Shown here: one piece after another, positions 22,125 through 33,467 of the stretch
Layout of the letters: each line of letters starts with the position of its first letter
Numbering within the stretch: position 1 is the first letter of the stretch
Origin: Rhizophlyctis rosea
Taxonomy: Eukaryota; Chytridiomycota; Chytridiomycetes; Rhizophlyctidales; Rhizophlyctidaceae
Assembly: GCA_027596075.1 (NCBI GenBank)
Contig: JADGJC010000295.1
Coordinates: 2,476 to 49,137 of the forward strand
Direction of reading: 5' to 3'
Length of the DNA stretch: 46,662 bases
Position numbers and translations under genes: made by a program
The notes under the pieces: model-generated
Database searches by the model: none
Seen by the model: only the letters and a program-made list of their open reading frames with translations
Told to the model about the DNA's origin: nothing

Positions 22125-22214
22125 CGCGCCGCGCCCGCCCCCCCCCGCCGACCCCCCCGCGAGGCGGCCGAGCGCGAGCCCCAACAGCGACCACCAAGGG
22201 GGGGNNNNNNNNNN
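22125..22214. other. GC-rich low-complexity stretch and 10-N assembly gap
   Basis: About 80 bases of runs of C and G lead directly into ten N at 22205-22214. Similar sequence closes the window at 46597-46662. This looks like poor-quality contig-end sequence, so features either side may not be truly adjacent. Confidence 0.85.
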
Positions 22215-22236
22215 ATAGACTGCCCATATATGAGGC

Positions 22237-23195
22237 ATGAAACCCGCAACTCAAAAGAGGGCGATTCGTATGATGGCAGCCTTGCTCTTTCCCCCGTTTC
22301 TCAATCAGAATATAGAGCTATCTCCATACTGCTTCTCTTCCTGCTCATCTTACTCGGTTCATACTGTGCTCCCTTCACTAACTGTTTTCCTCGATCTACA
22401 GGAACGACTAAAAGGACTCATAACTTTTTTCGCTGCCAGCTTCAATCGCGATGGTGCACCGGATCAGACTGATGTCGAAATTGTTATCGCCAGCACTAAT
22501 ACTGTATTATCGCAACTTCAACCGTTCAACACGAGCAATCACCTTGATCCCAATGGCGCGCTATCTATTGCATGGCTTCCGGACGCGTACACCGACCACA
22601 ATCATCTAGCCTTAACATTTGGGAGGATAACTATGAGTCGATGGCGCAGATTGTGAAGGAGTGGGTGTTTCGTGATTACCTTGATGAGGTTTGGGAGGGC
22701 GAGGGGACGGTGGAGGGTGAGGGTTATGTCTTGATGAGGCGACATCCGCTTATGTGTGGGTCCATTCAGTTCTTGTTGCAGTTGATGGCGAATGATTTGG
22801 GGCGGCAGGCATGCAACGCTTGGTGCACGGTGGTGCCTTTGCTGCACCTTTACCAGGCCGGGATGAATGCCGGGATGTTGGCAAAAGGGAGCTGGGCGGA
22901 CATTATGGATAGGCAAGGGCGGGAAGATGTGTTCCGTGGAAGAGTGTCCACGAATATATCCGAGTCGTGCACAAGTCTGGGCCTGATGTTCGGGTGGTCG
23001 GCTCGCTGGGTGTCGGGCATTCGGCGGAATTGTGTTACGGGTGATGGGAAGGTGAAAGTTCCCGTTGAAAGCGGCCGAGGGACGTTCCTGGAGCATAAGA
23101 GCGGATTGGTACCGATGTATGAAAATGTGGTGGCGGGAGCTCGGGTGGAGTTGAGGGCTAAGACTGTCGGCGCCTTGATCAAAGAGGGGGAGTGA
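22237..23195 (+). pseudogene. Frameshifted fragment of a large fungal protein (possibly DUF6604 family)
   Basis: Two overlapping frames read as one protein: 22237-about 22610 (LQERLKGLITFF, ALSIAWLPDAYTDHNH) and about 22611-23195 (YVLMRRHPLMCGSIQFLLQL, NAWCTVVPLLHLYQAG). The HPxxCGxxxF and NAW...HLY pattern is one I associate with fungal DUF6604 proteins, from memory only. No GT-AG intron joins the frames, so a one-base frameshift or sequence error is needed. The upstream part is missing at the assembly gap. The protein is cut before the C-terminal region that the ORF at 8637-9131 appears to match. Either a pseudogene or a gene damaged by assembly error. Confidence 0.5.
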
Positions 23196-24964
23196 ATGGG
23201 TAAAATTGTAAAGAGCGAACATCAAGATGTCCCACCAGAAGCAACGTCCCTACCGGCCATGGCCGAGAGTTTTTCTTACTGACCACTTCCAAGTCGCCCG
23301 AGCACTTGGGTACCTATTAATCAGAAAGAATTGAGCAGTCGTACTCACATGTCAGTCATGTCAAACCCCCACCCAAACCCTTTTATCGAAAATTTCCAGT
23401 TTTCTGGGAGGTCGAGTGAATGAAGCCTCCGACAGTCGGGTTCGGAGGCTACCTACGCGACGGTCTCCGACGCCATTTGTGTGGCACTGCCAGACGAGCC
23501 AAAAAGCTTGGGGAAGCGAAGCCACATGAATCATAATTGCATTGTGATGAAGAGGCCAGGAGGTCCCATAAGTCCCCATGTCCGATAGATTCTCTGAAAG
23601 TAACTAAGCAATAATCCTCATGAGGGGAACTCTGCTCCCAATCATCCCAGCTTGCCCCGCACTGCTGCTCCAGGGAAGGTGCTAGTTTTGAAATGATTGT
23701 AGACTTTCCCGCCTAGGAGCCATAAGTTCAGATTGCACGCAGTTGGGCGGTGGGGATGAGTGGGATGGCTTGAGATGGCTCATTGGACGGTATTGATGGG
23801 CTCCATATGTAAACTCAATGGGCGTGGGTAGCATCGTCAATACCACATTGCCGTCATGCATCACGGACGGACAGTCACTGACGGCAGATAAACACTCTTT
23901 AGTCTCTTCCGACAACACACAACTCCACAAGCTGATGCTTCCAGAGGGTAGCACTTTCCTCTTTCATATGTTCCATCGTTGGTACACCGCAAACGACGCT
24001 CTGTGGGGTTTGCTGCACAGGCGTGCAAGTGACGGGCTCTCGACGGCCGTCCTGACAGCGTGCCGAGGTGCAGCAACATTTCATTGCCCGCTCATCAATT
24101 ACATCAATCACCCAACCCCACCTTCTTCAACCTGGAGTTTCGATTCCCTACCAAAAGCTTCGTCCGAATATCATAGGCGTATTTTGGCTTACATTCAGTC
24201 GTTGTCGGCCATTATACACAATCCTTCTCATTGAGTCTAGTGTGTCCGACCTCTTTGTAGTCATAACTAGCCGAACAACGCTGACCGAGCTATCAATTGA
24301 GATAGGAAGGTAAAGCTCTTGGCAACCTCCGTTACCGGCAATTTGGATTACTCGACAGGACCATCGAAATACTCGTGATGGCTCACTGCGATCACCTAAC
24401 CTTTCCATAACACTTTGACACTCACTTCACGGACAGAGAACTCAACCGGAAGCGTTCAAATCTAAAAAGATATATAAACCGACGTATGCTGAAATGGTTT
24501 TCGAATGCTCACCGCGAATATGAGTGCAGAGGTCATGATCTTGCGACACCTAAAACGAAACAATCGAACAGTTGCAGCTCACCGTGAAATCATGTCAGAT
24601 GCTTGCAACAATAAATGAAAGCGCGCGATTTGTTTTTTGAAAACCTCAACGGGAATTGTCAGTGCATGGGAGACGCTGGACGGTCAGGGGAAACGAGGAG
24701 CACGCAAGCCCCGCAGGAAGGAGCCAAACCCTGCGGGTGACCAGTCACTGATGGTGATTAGAAGGACGCGTCATGTTGTGCTGCGCATTGCAAATGGCGA
24801 CGCGACGCGTTGGTTTGTTCAATTTGGTGCCAAACCGCCCATGGGCTGAAACCACTCAGAAAACAATAAGAGGGCAGCATGCAAACTCCTCCTCCAGGGC
24901 GAAACAGTCAAAGCCTTAATCTCGCCGCCTTTCATATATCGTATATTTCGGATCAACCAACATA
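23196..24964. other. Gene-poor stretch, about 1.8 kb
   Basis: No supported gene. A 138-codon + strand ORF at 23818-24234 (contains FLFHMFHRWYTANDALWGLL) is the best candidate, without recognisable domain, splice chain or promoter. The right end contains an AT-rich leader for the reductase gene. Confidence 0.4.
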
Positions 24965-26103
24965 ATGACCCAACAAAAGGAAAAGATCCTCGTAACCGGC
25001 GCCTCCGGCTTCATCGCCGCACACATTTTAAACATCCTCCTTGATCAAGGCTACTCCGTAAGAGGAACCGTTCGGTCGGATGCCAAGGCCGAGGCCTTGC
25101 GGAAGACATTTGCGCACAAGGCTGCGGACAGGTTGGAGGTCGTGGCTGTCGGAGAGCTCGACAAGGAGGGTGTGTTTGATGAAGTCGTGAAGGGTAAGCG
25201 CTCATTGATCTGCAATCTGATTACTACAAGGAGGTATAGTATATGATGGCACTAACGAACACCCCACGTACATGCAGGCGTTGACATCATCCTCCACACC
25301 GCATCTCCCGTCACACTCACCGACACATCCGACCCAATCAAGGACGTCGTCAACCCTGCGGTGCAAGGGACTTTGTCGGTTCTTAAAGCAGTCCAAAAGG
25401 ATGCAAACTCCAAAGTCCGTCGCATCGTCATCACCTCCAGCTTTGCTGCCATCTGGCACTCTGCGCCCAAAGGATACACCTTTAACGAGGAGGACTGGAA
25501 CAACGAGAGTCAGCCTGGGGAGAGTGCGCTTCATACCTACAGAGCATCCAAGACGAGGGCTGAGAGGGTGAGTTTGGTTTTGTATCCGCATTATGTCAGG
25601 AAATCACACATTGAAATTCATGTATCTTGAATCCTTTTCAATAACAGGCCGCCTGGGACTTCATCAAAGAACACAACCCCACCTTCGACCTAGTCGTAAT
25701 CCACCCCGTCTTTGTCCTCGGCCCCCCAATCCAACCCATAACCTCCCTCTCCTCCCTCAACAGCTCCAGCAAAACCCACTACGACCACCTCAAAACTCCC
25801 TCCCTTGCGACCTCCCAAACCGAAACCCGTGCATACGTTGACGTCCGCGACGTCGCCGAAGCTCACGTCCGAGCTTTCCAGCGACCCGAGGCTGGTGGTA
25901 AGCGATTCTTAACGGCGGCTGGGGTGTTTAAATGGAAGGAGGGGTTGGATGGTGTACAGGCTGAAGGGGAGGAATATGATTTCCAGATTGATAATCGGCA
26001 GGTTAGGGAGGTGTTGGGGATTCAGTTTAGGGGTTTGAAGGAGGTGGTGGAGGATTCGAAGAAGAGGTATGCGGAGTTGGAGAAGGAAGTTGAGGGGCGG
26101 TGA
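24965..26103 (+). CDS. NAD(P)-dependent reductase of the extended SDR (dihydroflavonol-reductase/Gre2) type
   Basis: Three exons (24965-25193, 25278-25567, 25648-26103) give 324 residues. Seen: N-terminal nucleotide-binding VTGASGFIAAHI, ILHTASPV, the catalytic Ser in VITSSFAA and the YxxxK pair in YRASKTRAER, then VVIHPVFVLGPP and YVDVRDVAEAHVRAF. These are typical of the dihydroflavonol-4-reductase / methylglyoxal reductase Gre2 / ketoreductase group, which reduces aldehydes and ketones in the cytosol with NADPH. The substrate cannot be told from sequence. Length is usual for the family. Flanked by unrelated genes, so no cluster context. The ATG is preceded by an A-rich context (CATAATGA). 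Confidence 0.9.
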
Positions 26104-26764
26104 TGTGTTGATTGATGTGAATAGATTGCATGCCATGCACGCCTTGAATAAGAATAGACCATTGAATGCTCGCTCTCCAAATGATCATCAAACATCTGAA
26201 GTCCTGCTATACTTCCGGAGTTGTTTTCAAGTACTACACCTCTCACGCTGTGATCCGACAAACATTTCTAAAGCCATGCCCCCATAACTGAACATTTCAG
26301 TTGAAAAAGGTTCAGGTTCTCCTGGGCAGATTGCGGAAGCCGTTGACAGAGCTGAGGGGCACATTTACCATTGGTGCGAGAAAGAGCACACTATCGTGGC
26401 GTATTTCAACGGGATGAAGAGGCTCGGCATTTGCGCGTCACTGGTCGGCCGGGCGCCCCTTCTGAGCGTGTTCGCTTTTCCTCCCCATATCAATTGTATC
26501 ACATGACTGTTTGCGGAATAGACCGGTTGTTGCAGGTGCCAATTGTTTCGCTATGAGTGGAAGAGTGCGTCCCGGAAGCTCGGTATGCGGTTCGGCTGAG
26601 TCCCTGTGACGAAGGGGAATAATTACTCCTCCATAAAGTCATACATCATAAATATAGTGCAAAAGAACCCTTGGTCGCTTGTCGATTCCCGTCTATGAAT
26701 ACCCTCCTCTATTCGGCCATTCTTTGCCAACCAAATACCTCCTCACCAATAATAACAACAAAAC
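26104..26764. other. Intergenic, about 0.66 kb
   Basis: No supported gene. The 3' flank of the reductase and, from about 26640, an AT-rich promoter region for the next gene. Confidence 0.45.
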
Positions 26765-27533
26765 ATGACCACCATCCCTCCCAACGTCCCCGTCCCTGAA
26801 CCCGACTACTCCGCTTTCGCCCCCAACGCCTACGGTTACATCACCTTCTCCAACCTCCCCGAAACCATCAACACCCTCGCCAAAACCAACGGCGAAGACT
26901 GGTTACGGAAACAGCTCATGTCATCCGCTCTCCTGGACGAGTGGCAAGCAAAGTACCACCATCTCCACGTCTACACCGAGCTCGTCAACCCGGCGCAACC
27001 CACCTCCAGCACCCGCGTCCGACTTGTTATTTTCCCACCTCACCTCGTAACTCGCATTTTGGACGAAGCTGCGTGGGAAAGCTGTAAGGACATTGATATC
27101 CGTACCGCGTTCACCAACGCCTCTCCAACTCATAAGATCCCTAAACAACGGACTCCGCTGCCCGAACCGGCGCGAAGAAACCTTGCAAGTCAGTTCTTGT
27201 CCTCTGGTTTCATATATCGCCCCTGCAAAGAACGAATAATCCCGACAACTCTCTCCTTCTCCCTCATAGACTGGGCAAACCCCCACATCATCGTCACCCA
27301 CCCCACCGCCAACGCGTCAGCCGCCGAAGCCCTCATCGAAAAGTACAACCTCACGCAGCGTGCCAACGGTACACGTCTCGTCTTGACACACGCGGATCCA
27401 TTTGTAATGAACAATGCGTATGAGGAAATCAAGAATCATAATGAGTTGGTGAGTCTTTTCTCAATAGAGTTTTCTGTCCATGCAGTTCAAGGAAATGACC
27501 ATGGAGTTCACGTGTTACAGTTTACTATCTTGA
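26765..27533 (+). CDS. Unknown protein, 243 residues, with a truncated paralogue nearby
   Basis: Two exons (26765-27448, 27486-27533; 37-base intron GTGAGT...GCAG) give 243 residues ending FTCYSLLS. I do not recognise the family. Seen: no signal peptide or membrane helix; alternating hydrophobic strands and helices; segments YGYITFSNLPETINTLAKTN, HHLHVYTEL, RVRLVIFPPHLV and IIVTHPTANASAAEALIEKY. The N-terminal 110 residues align by eye with the ORF at 30392-30790 (same start MT..P..., YG/IG, RL/YI, TLA, W, HLHV/KLHL, RVRLVIFP/KVTLFTHP). That conservation of protein across diverged DNA supports a real gene. A C/A-rich leader precedes the ATG. Confidence 0.7.
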
Positions 27534-30391
27534 ATGGCTTGTAAGTGCGACGGGCGTATAGGGTGTTCGGCGGGTCGAGGGAATGGGGTGGTTGTTTGTA
27601 TTGTCTATTGGTTAGCATAATAAAAACAGTTGATCCGACAATGGCGATATGTTCCTTGATGATTGATGTCTTTGATGCACAAGCGTGTTGTGATGTCATG
27701 TTGCAAACTCCCGATTTTGCAGCGATGGTGATTGTCGAAAACCAATGGCCTTCAGCAACCATGGTTGCATTCATTGTCCCTCGTGAATTCACTTTCATTG
27801 TATGGAGTATGCACTTGCTTGGAAATCCAATACTGGATGAAGGCGAATAGTATGTGAAATGTAAGTTAATGTATTTCTTGCAACCTGCGCGCATCCTGCA
27901 ACGATCAGGATGTCAATCAGCGCGTCGAGTGGTGGCCAAGCCATGCAAAAGACTCTCCGCCACGCGCCACGGGCATCGCTGTGATCAATGCGCAGATGAC
28001 TGGGATTGACTTCCCACAACCAACCCACCAAGCAGTCCCCGCCCACCTTCCTTTCCTCACCCTCCATTTCCATTGAACACCATCTACCTCCACCACCTGC
28101 GGCTGCCACCATATCACTCGTCCCTTTCGCGACATATATTCGAAACGTAGTCACCGCGCCCTATTCCACACACGTTCACTGTCCAGAGGTTGGTTGCACT
28201 GCATCATTGACGGATACCACAATTGGTATCACTTTTCAGAAACCTCCTGATCCATTCTCACCAGCAGACGCGGCACGCCGATAGAACACACAAACGCTGC
28301 AATCGGTCTTGGTAGCTCGTCCACCAGTCTTCCTCTCACCTCAGAGTCACCACAACTTCCACGTCACGAATTCCAAGCGCTTCGTCTCATTGTCTGGCGC
28401 CCGCCATCCGTTCTCGCCACTATAACAAGTTCCTTCTCATAATTCTTCTCCACCTCCTTCGCCTCTCCTCCTCCTCCGCCTCGCCACCAAGTCGCTTTCG
28501 CTCGCCTTGGTCTTTCAAGTCAATGGCCTCCCTCATGGTCGTCTGTTCATGCTTTCAGAGTGCTTGTACATTGCGCTTTTTGCGGTTGTACTGCGACCCT
28601 GTTCTGACTGTGGGTGTATAGTGCACATTGAGGGGAGTTGGGTACTCCTCAATGAACGCATATACATCACGACTGTCGGATAGAAGGGCTTCGTAGGGTG
28701 CCGTGAGGCCAGGAAGTGATCCAATGACGTCAGTGTGGAGGCCTGCGACGGTTCCGGCTTGTATTAGCGCCAACAAGGTCAAGTATGGGATTCTTGAATT
28801 TTTTGGGTTGACGGAAAAGTTGAACATTGTACTGAACCATGTCTCTCCTATCATCATCACATATTCATGTCACCGTCAAGACCACCGAGCTCCCTCTCGG
28901 TTACAGATTAGATAGTTGTGAGGGAAGAGAACGTAAGGGCGTGAAATCCGTCGCTCCTCTGGGACCTGTAATAGCCGGGAACACTTGCTTCAACTCATTC
29001 AATGGTCTGCGATGGGCTCAAGGAAGGATATGGGGAGCTTCAAGGCAGATGTCTTAAGCACATTGTACCATAAGTTATACAGTCTCGTTTAGGACGCGTA
29101 TGCTACCCTCGTGCGTGTTCACTATCCAGCAAAAACAGAAAATAATGTCACGCACCACCGCCTCTGGTGGCGGTGGAGTCACGGTCAATACCAGCTGCGG
29201 CAGCCTAGAGTCCTCAAAACCCGCCAACAACGGCATGCACGAATGCACCTAGTATTGTCCGGTTACCTTGCGAAAAGTGACTCGGTAAAAGCATAGATGT
29301 ACACGTTCTCATTCCGATTATCTCATCCCGGCTTGGGGCAAAAGTATGTGTGCATGCTTCATGAGAGAGGAAGGGTTCGCGCGTGGCGCAGCTATGGCGA
29401 GGCATGTTGACGGATGAAAACGGATTGCACCTTCCTTTGCCAAGTCAAAATATTTATGCCCCAAGCAAGAGATACATTGAGTGCAAGATCTCATGCGAGT
29501 TCACAGTCTGAATGTGTTACTTTGCGTGTGGCAACCGGACCTCTATATGTCTTCTGCACAAAATATGGGAGAAGGGTCCATAACGCGTTACACTGGGCAG
29601 GATGCTGCAGCCTAATCACACATGCCGATGCACCAAACTGCCTCCTCCCATCGCTAGAAGCCACGATCTTAACTAAAGAATACTTACCCAAAATCTGGCA
29701 ATTTCACTGCACCCAATATAGCTCTGAGCGCTTGCTCCTTAGCTCTCACTTCGTTTCAGGGTGCTGCCTTAAACCCCTTCCAAACCCCTCGAGGCGTTGT
29801 ATTAAAAGGTCCAATTCGATGGACAGACAGACAACCACCCGCGCCCCCTACCAAACCTGCGCCCACCTTTGTATATGTGTTGCACGTACGCCTCATGACG
29901 CATGGCCGCTTGGGAAAGGCGACAGCTGCAAGCGCATTGGCAGGAGACCATAACGCCTCCTACTATTCACATGAAGTGCTGCCAAATCAATTTACCAAAA
30001 TGGTGCTACTGCTCAGCCCTCTAGGAGAGGGCTCAAGGCCTCGGCCCAATCTTTACATCCTGCGCCTCCCAAGGCATGCTCTTACCAGAGTGTATGCTCT
30101 TACCAAAGAGCTGGGAAGTATCGGAGATCGATGTGGCATTGTCCATACCCGATGGCACAGTGAACATTATGCAATTTTTTTGAGTGCCCATATAGTTTGT
30201 ACCAACAGAGATGCTGCAGAGCCGAAGCGTGGGACCAGGAGGGAAAGTTTGTCGAGCTCAACATGATAAAAAGGGTGACGCGACAGCTGCCACTCCGCTT
30301 GAGTGTGCCTGAATAGAAGATCATCCAAGACCCCTTTAGCTTTGTTTACCCGTATCAGACCAGCAAAACGCTCTCTTATAGTTGCCCCAAC
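27534..30391. other. Gene-poor stretch, about 2.9 kb
   Basis: No supported gene. Holds one copy of a 112-base dispersed repeat (28594-28705) inside a minus-strand ORF of 101 codons (28555-28860, containing TAPYEALLSDSRD). A 179-codon + strand ORF at 29414-29953 has a composition typical of chance reading frames. CT-rich tracts occur near 28300-28500. Confidence 0.4.
28594..28705. repeat. 112-base dispersed repeat, copy 1
   Basis: Aligns without gaps to 31610-31721 at roughly 85-90 percent identity by eye; both start CGACCCTGTTCTGACTG and end GTAGGGTGCCGTG. Minus-strand reading is open in both copies (TAPYEALLSDSRD). Confidence 0.85.
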
Positions 30392-30790
30392 ATGACCGCC
30401 ACACCCCAGAACATCCACATCCCCGACTCAGACATGTCGGCCTACTCATCGTCCCATATCGGCCGTTTGAAGTTTAAGCGCATCCCGGCCACATTCATAA
30501 CCCTCGCGCAAACAAAGCCTACAAATTGGATCCTCAATCATCTCTTGTCGTCTGAATTGAAAGCGGAGATCACAACGAACAACCACAAGCTCCACCTCGA
30601 CATTCTCCCAACCGAATCGGACCAAACCCACAAAGTCACCCTCTTTACACACCCGAAAGAACTCGTCTTTCGAGTTCACGCGGATATGTCAAAAGTAGCT
30701 TGCAAAAAGCATGAATGTCGAATAAGTAATTTAAGAAAGGGCCCCTTTTGCTTCGTGGTTCCTTTTATGAAGTTTGTTTCAAACGATTAG
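30392..30790 (+). pseudogene. Truncated paralogue of the 26765-27533 gene
   Basis: An ORF of 132 residues whose first about 105 residues resemble the N-terminus of the unknown protein at 26765: same start pattern, IGRLKFKRIPATFITLAQTK against YGYITFSNLPETINTLAKTN, and KVTLFTHPKELV against RVRLVIFPPHLV. After that the similarity ends and it stops at 30790, where the full-length gene continues for more than 130 residues. The DNA has diverged strongly while the protein pattern is still visible, so it was probably selected for some time. It may be a shorter functional relative or a decaying copy. Confidence 0.55.
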
Positions 30791-32220
30791 ATCGGGATTG
30801 CCTCCCCACGTTCATCCAATATGACTCTATGAGCCACCGCATCCTTCTCCAAGATGTTCGAGAGCGGGTCTTTGTGCTTGCGGGTCCCCGATTCAAATGA
30901 CGTAGTTTCGGTGGGGGGATTATATGAGGTCCAAAGGCAATGTCATCATCCTCTTATGGGCGGGGAATCCACTACAAAATGGGTCGATCAGCTGGTCGAT
31001 CAAGGACCCGCGTGTGTGATTGGTGGAGGGCGCATGCGCCATCTGATCCGCGGCTCCTAGCCTCCCTGTGAAGCTTCCTTCCCTTCCACAGTTCCACTCA
31101 AACTCCTCAACATCTTTCCCAACATCCCATCCGCTTTTGCAGTTTCCGTGCTTCTCTATAATTGGTGGTGTGACGAATTCAGGTCGGCTTCTTCTTGTTT
31201 TTGTCTTGGTTGGTGAATCCTCCCTATTCGCAGTTGGACCAGCTGCTAACTCACACTTTGCACAGATACCGTTCGTGCGTGTTTCGTGCCACTTTCTGTT
31301 GACATATAACTTGGTCGGTCTTGCTTCTTGTAAGTCTGCGCCTTCACCGTGTAAGTCTGTTGCAAACGCCTATCTCCGATACCTCATTCACGTCAACACA
31401 CACTCATATACTTGGTTTTCCTCCTACAGGCGTTTTTTGCAGAACCATTTACCACGACTGGGTCACCACATTCCTCACAAAAACACATCCACCCCACACC
31501 TCTCACGCACGCCCTTTCATCTCTACCCCCCTCAATACTCTTTCACACCACACATCCAATCGCATTTCGGCAACCAATATCCCCTCCCTCCTCGACATTG
31601 CTATGTGCACGACCCTGTTCTGACTGTGGGTGCATAATGCACAGTGCGAGGAGTTGGGTCCCTCTCACTGAACGCATATGCATCACGACTGTCGGATAGA
31701 AGGGCTTCGTAGGGTGCCGTGGCGCGGAAAGGAAATTGGTCAAATGTTGAAGAATGGTATTCTTCTCACAAGAACCAAATGCTTACTGATTCATGTAAGA
31801 GATATCTACCTACTTGCCTCTGCTCGTTGTAGTAATAGCGAAACGCATTTCTGCACACAATGACCTCACAAGGCCCTTCCATTGTTCACCATCATCAGCT
31901 AGCATTATGCCATGCCAATTACATGTGACTTAGAAATTACCAAATGTTCAGACCAGTAAGCTGCCTCCCCCCAAATCAACATTGCCAATTGATTGCCAGT
32001 TCCAACTCCCAAGTGGCAAATGCTTTCACACAATCACGTGACTATAAATGTCCAGACATCGGACACGGCGATCTCTTGGCGTTGTTCGCGTCGCAAGCAC
32101 ACATACAAGGGAGGTCCACACCTTACAATTCCTTCTTTTCCTACCAAAAGCCGCGAACTCCGACTGTACAGTTCTGGGTGTACTCGCCCTGATCTGCGCA
32201 ATTCGATACGAAAACACACA
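30791..32220. other. Gene-poor stretch, about 1.4 kb
   Basis: No supported gene. A pyrimidine-rich region (31068-31600) yields long open frames by composition only. Copy 2 of the 112-base repeat lies at 31610-31721. Confidence 0.4.
31610..31721. repeat. 112-base dispersed repeat, copy 2
   Basis: Partner of 28594-28705, same orientation and equal length. Differences are scattered substitutions, several of which change the minus-strand peptide. Flanking sequences are unrelated. Confidence 0.85.
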
Positions 32221-33265
32221 ATGGTTATCACATTCGACCCTCCAGATGCAATCGGCGCCACCCGTTTCTGGCAAACGCTCCGTCCGGCTGGACCTGATAC
32301 AGTCCCAACCAACCCAGTCCTCTCCAGTAATGCCCCAGCTCTCGGATACCAGATCAAGGACTACACATTGCAGATGGACGTGCCCCTCTTGGCCTCCACT
32401 ATCCCTGGGTTTACTGGAAGGGCCCGGTTTGGGTACCGTGACGATGACATCCACGCGACAATTACCTCTGACCCAACAGAAGCCGACCGTCTGTTCCGAA
32501 CCACTTTCTATGATATCAATGGATGGAGAAAGCATCAGACTGTTGGTTTCGATTGTGAGAAACGTACTGTTCCTGGGTACGAGCTGCCTTCAACGATCCA
32601 AGCTTTCTCTCTTGAAGGTGATGCTGTGGGGTTTCACTGCCCCACCCTCAGGGCCGCTGATTATGGGCCTTGGTTGCAAAGATTCCTTCAGGATGAGGAG
32701 ATTGGAAAGGCTGGATTTGGAATCCAGAATGATGTGCAGATGCTTTACAATGTTGGGATGCAGGATCTGAAAGGTTTTGTTCGCGTGGATGAAACCTGCA
32801 AATACTAATGGTCTCAGGTGAATGTCTTTGCCGCCATAGTCTCTTTTCTTGAACCCCGATCCTTCCTTCCTTCACAAGCCTCACACGTGCCCTCTCTTTC
32901 TTTTCACATCATCACAGGTTCTCGGACAACCCATACCCGGTGCAGACTTCGGCATGGAGCGTGCTGCGCGCGAGTTCTTGGGGATCCCCAAGATCCGCGA
33001 TTACGGAGGCGGGGGTTTTGAGAGTGAACAGCTCAATGAAACCCGCATCAAGTACATCGTCCGGGACGCTCAGCTTTCGCTCGAGTGTCTTCGGGAGGTG
33101 AATCGTTTGATGACACCGCAGCAGCGCCTCCATGCGCAGGAGTTTGCGGCGCTGGATAGTTACCATCTCACCCATGTCTGGTATGTAATGTTCTGCTGTT
33201 GTTGCTGGTCATCTCAATTAATTAACAATACTTACTTTCACAGAGAACATTTGCTCCTGCCGTAA
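32221..33265 (+). CDS. WRN-type 3'-5' exonuclease (DEDDy), with an in-frame stop
   Basis: Exonuclease that removes nucleotides from 3' ends. Motif I is VGFDCEKR (D-x-E), motif II is GFGIQNDVQMLY (Asp in the Gly...Asp...Leu pattern) and motif III is YIVRDAQLSLECL (Y-x-x-x-D). Exon 1 is 32221-32817 and exon 2 starts 32918 (VLGQPIPGADFG); donor CAG|GTGAAT and acceptor CACAG join in phase 0. However, a TAA at 32806-32808 interrupts exon 1 just before the splice, between motifs II and III. So this is a pseudogene, a sequence error, or a more complex splice (no good alternative donor is seen). The 3' end is uncertain: the unspliced frame stops at 33265, while splicing near 33184 and 33286 would add a basic tail (RPEKTKRKSIRRRRELWG). 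No helicase domain follows. Confidence 0.7.
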
Positions 33266-33373
33266 CCACAGGAGCCAGGTACGGATGTGATTTACTGATC
33301 TACGTATTTTCAGATCAACCGTCCTGAGAAGACGAAGAGAAAAAGCATTCGGAGGCGAAGGGAACTCTGGGGA

Positions 33374-33467
33374 GAAATAAGCCGGCCTCTTGAAATATCC
33401 AGTGCGGGAGGGTGTAGTATGAAATAAGCCGGCCTCTTGAAATATCCAGTGCGGGAGGGTGTAGTAT
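33374..33467. repeat. Perfect 47-base tandem duplication
   Basis: 33374-33420 and 33421-33467 are identical, beginning GAAATAAGCCGG and ending GGGTGTAGTAT. Identity implies a recent slip or an assembly artefact. It overlaps a possible 3' end of the exonuclease gene. Confidence 0.9.

Noticed and set aside
22237..22656. Separate gene from the first frame only
   Set aside because: Its end runs into an unrelated peptide exactly where the next frame continues the protein pattern, so a frameshift explains it better.
29414..29953. ORF of 179 codons
   Set aside because: Cys- and Arg-rich chance-like composition, no splice signals, no recognisable motif.
31068..31637. ORF of 189 codons
   Set aside because: Lies in a pyrimidine-rich tract that removes stop codons by composition; Ser, Pro, Leu and His dominate.
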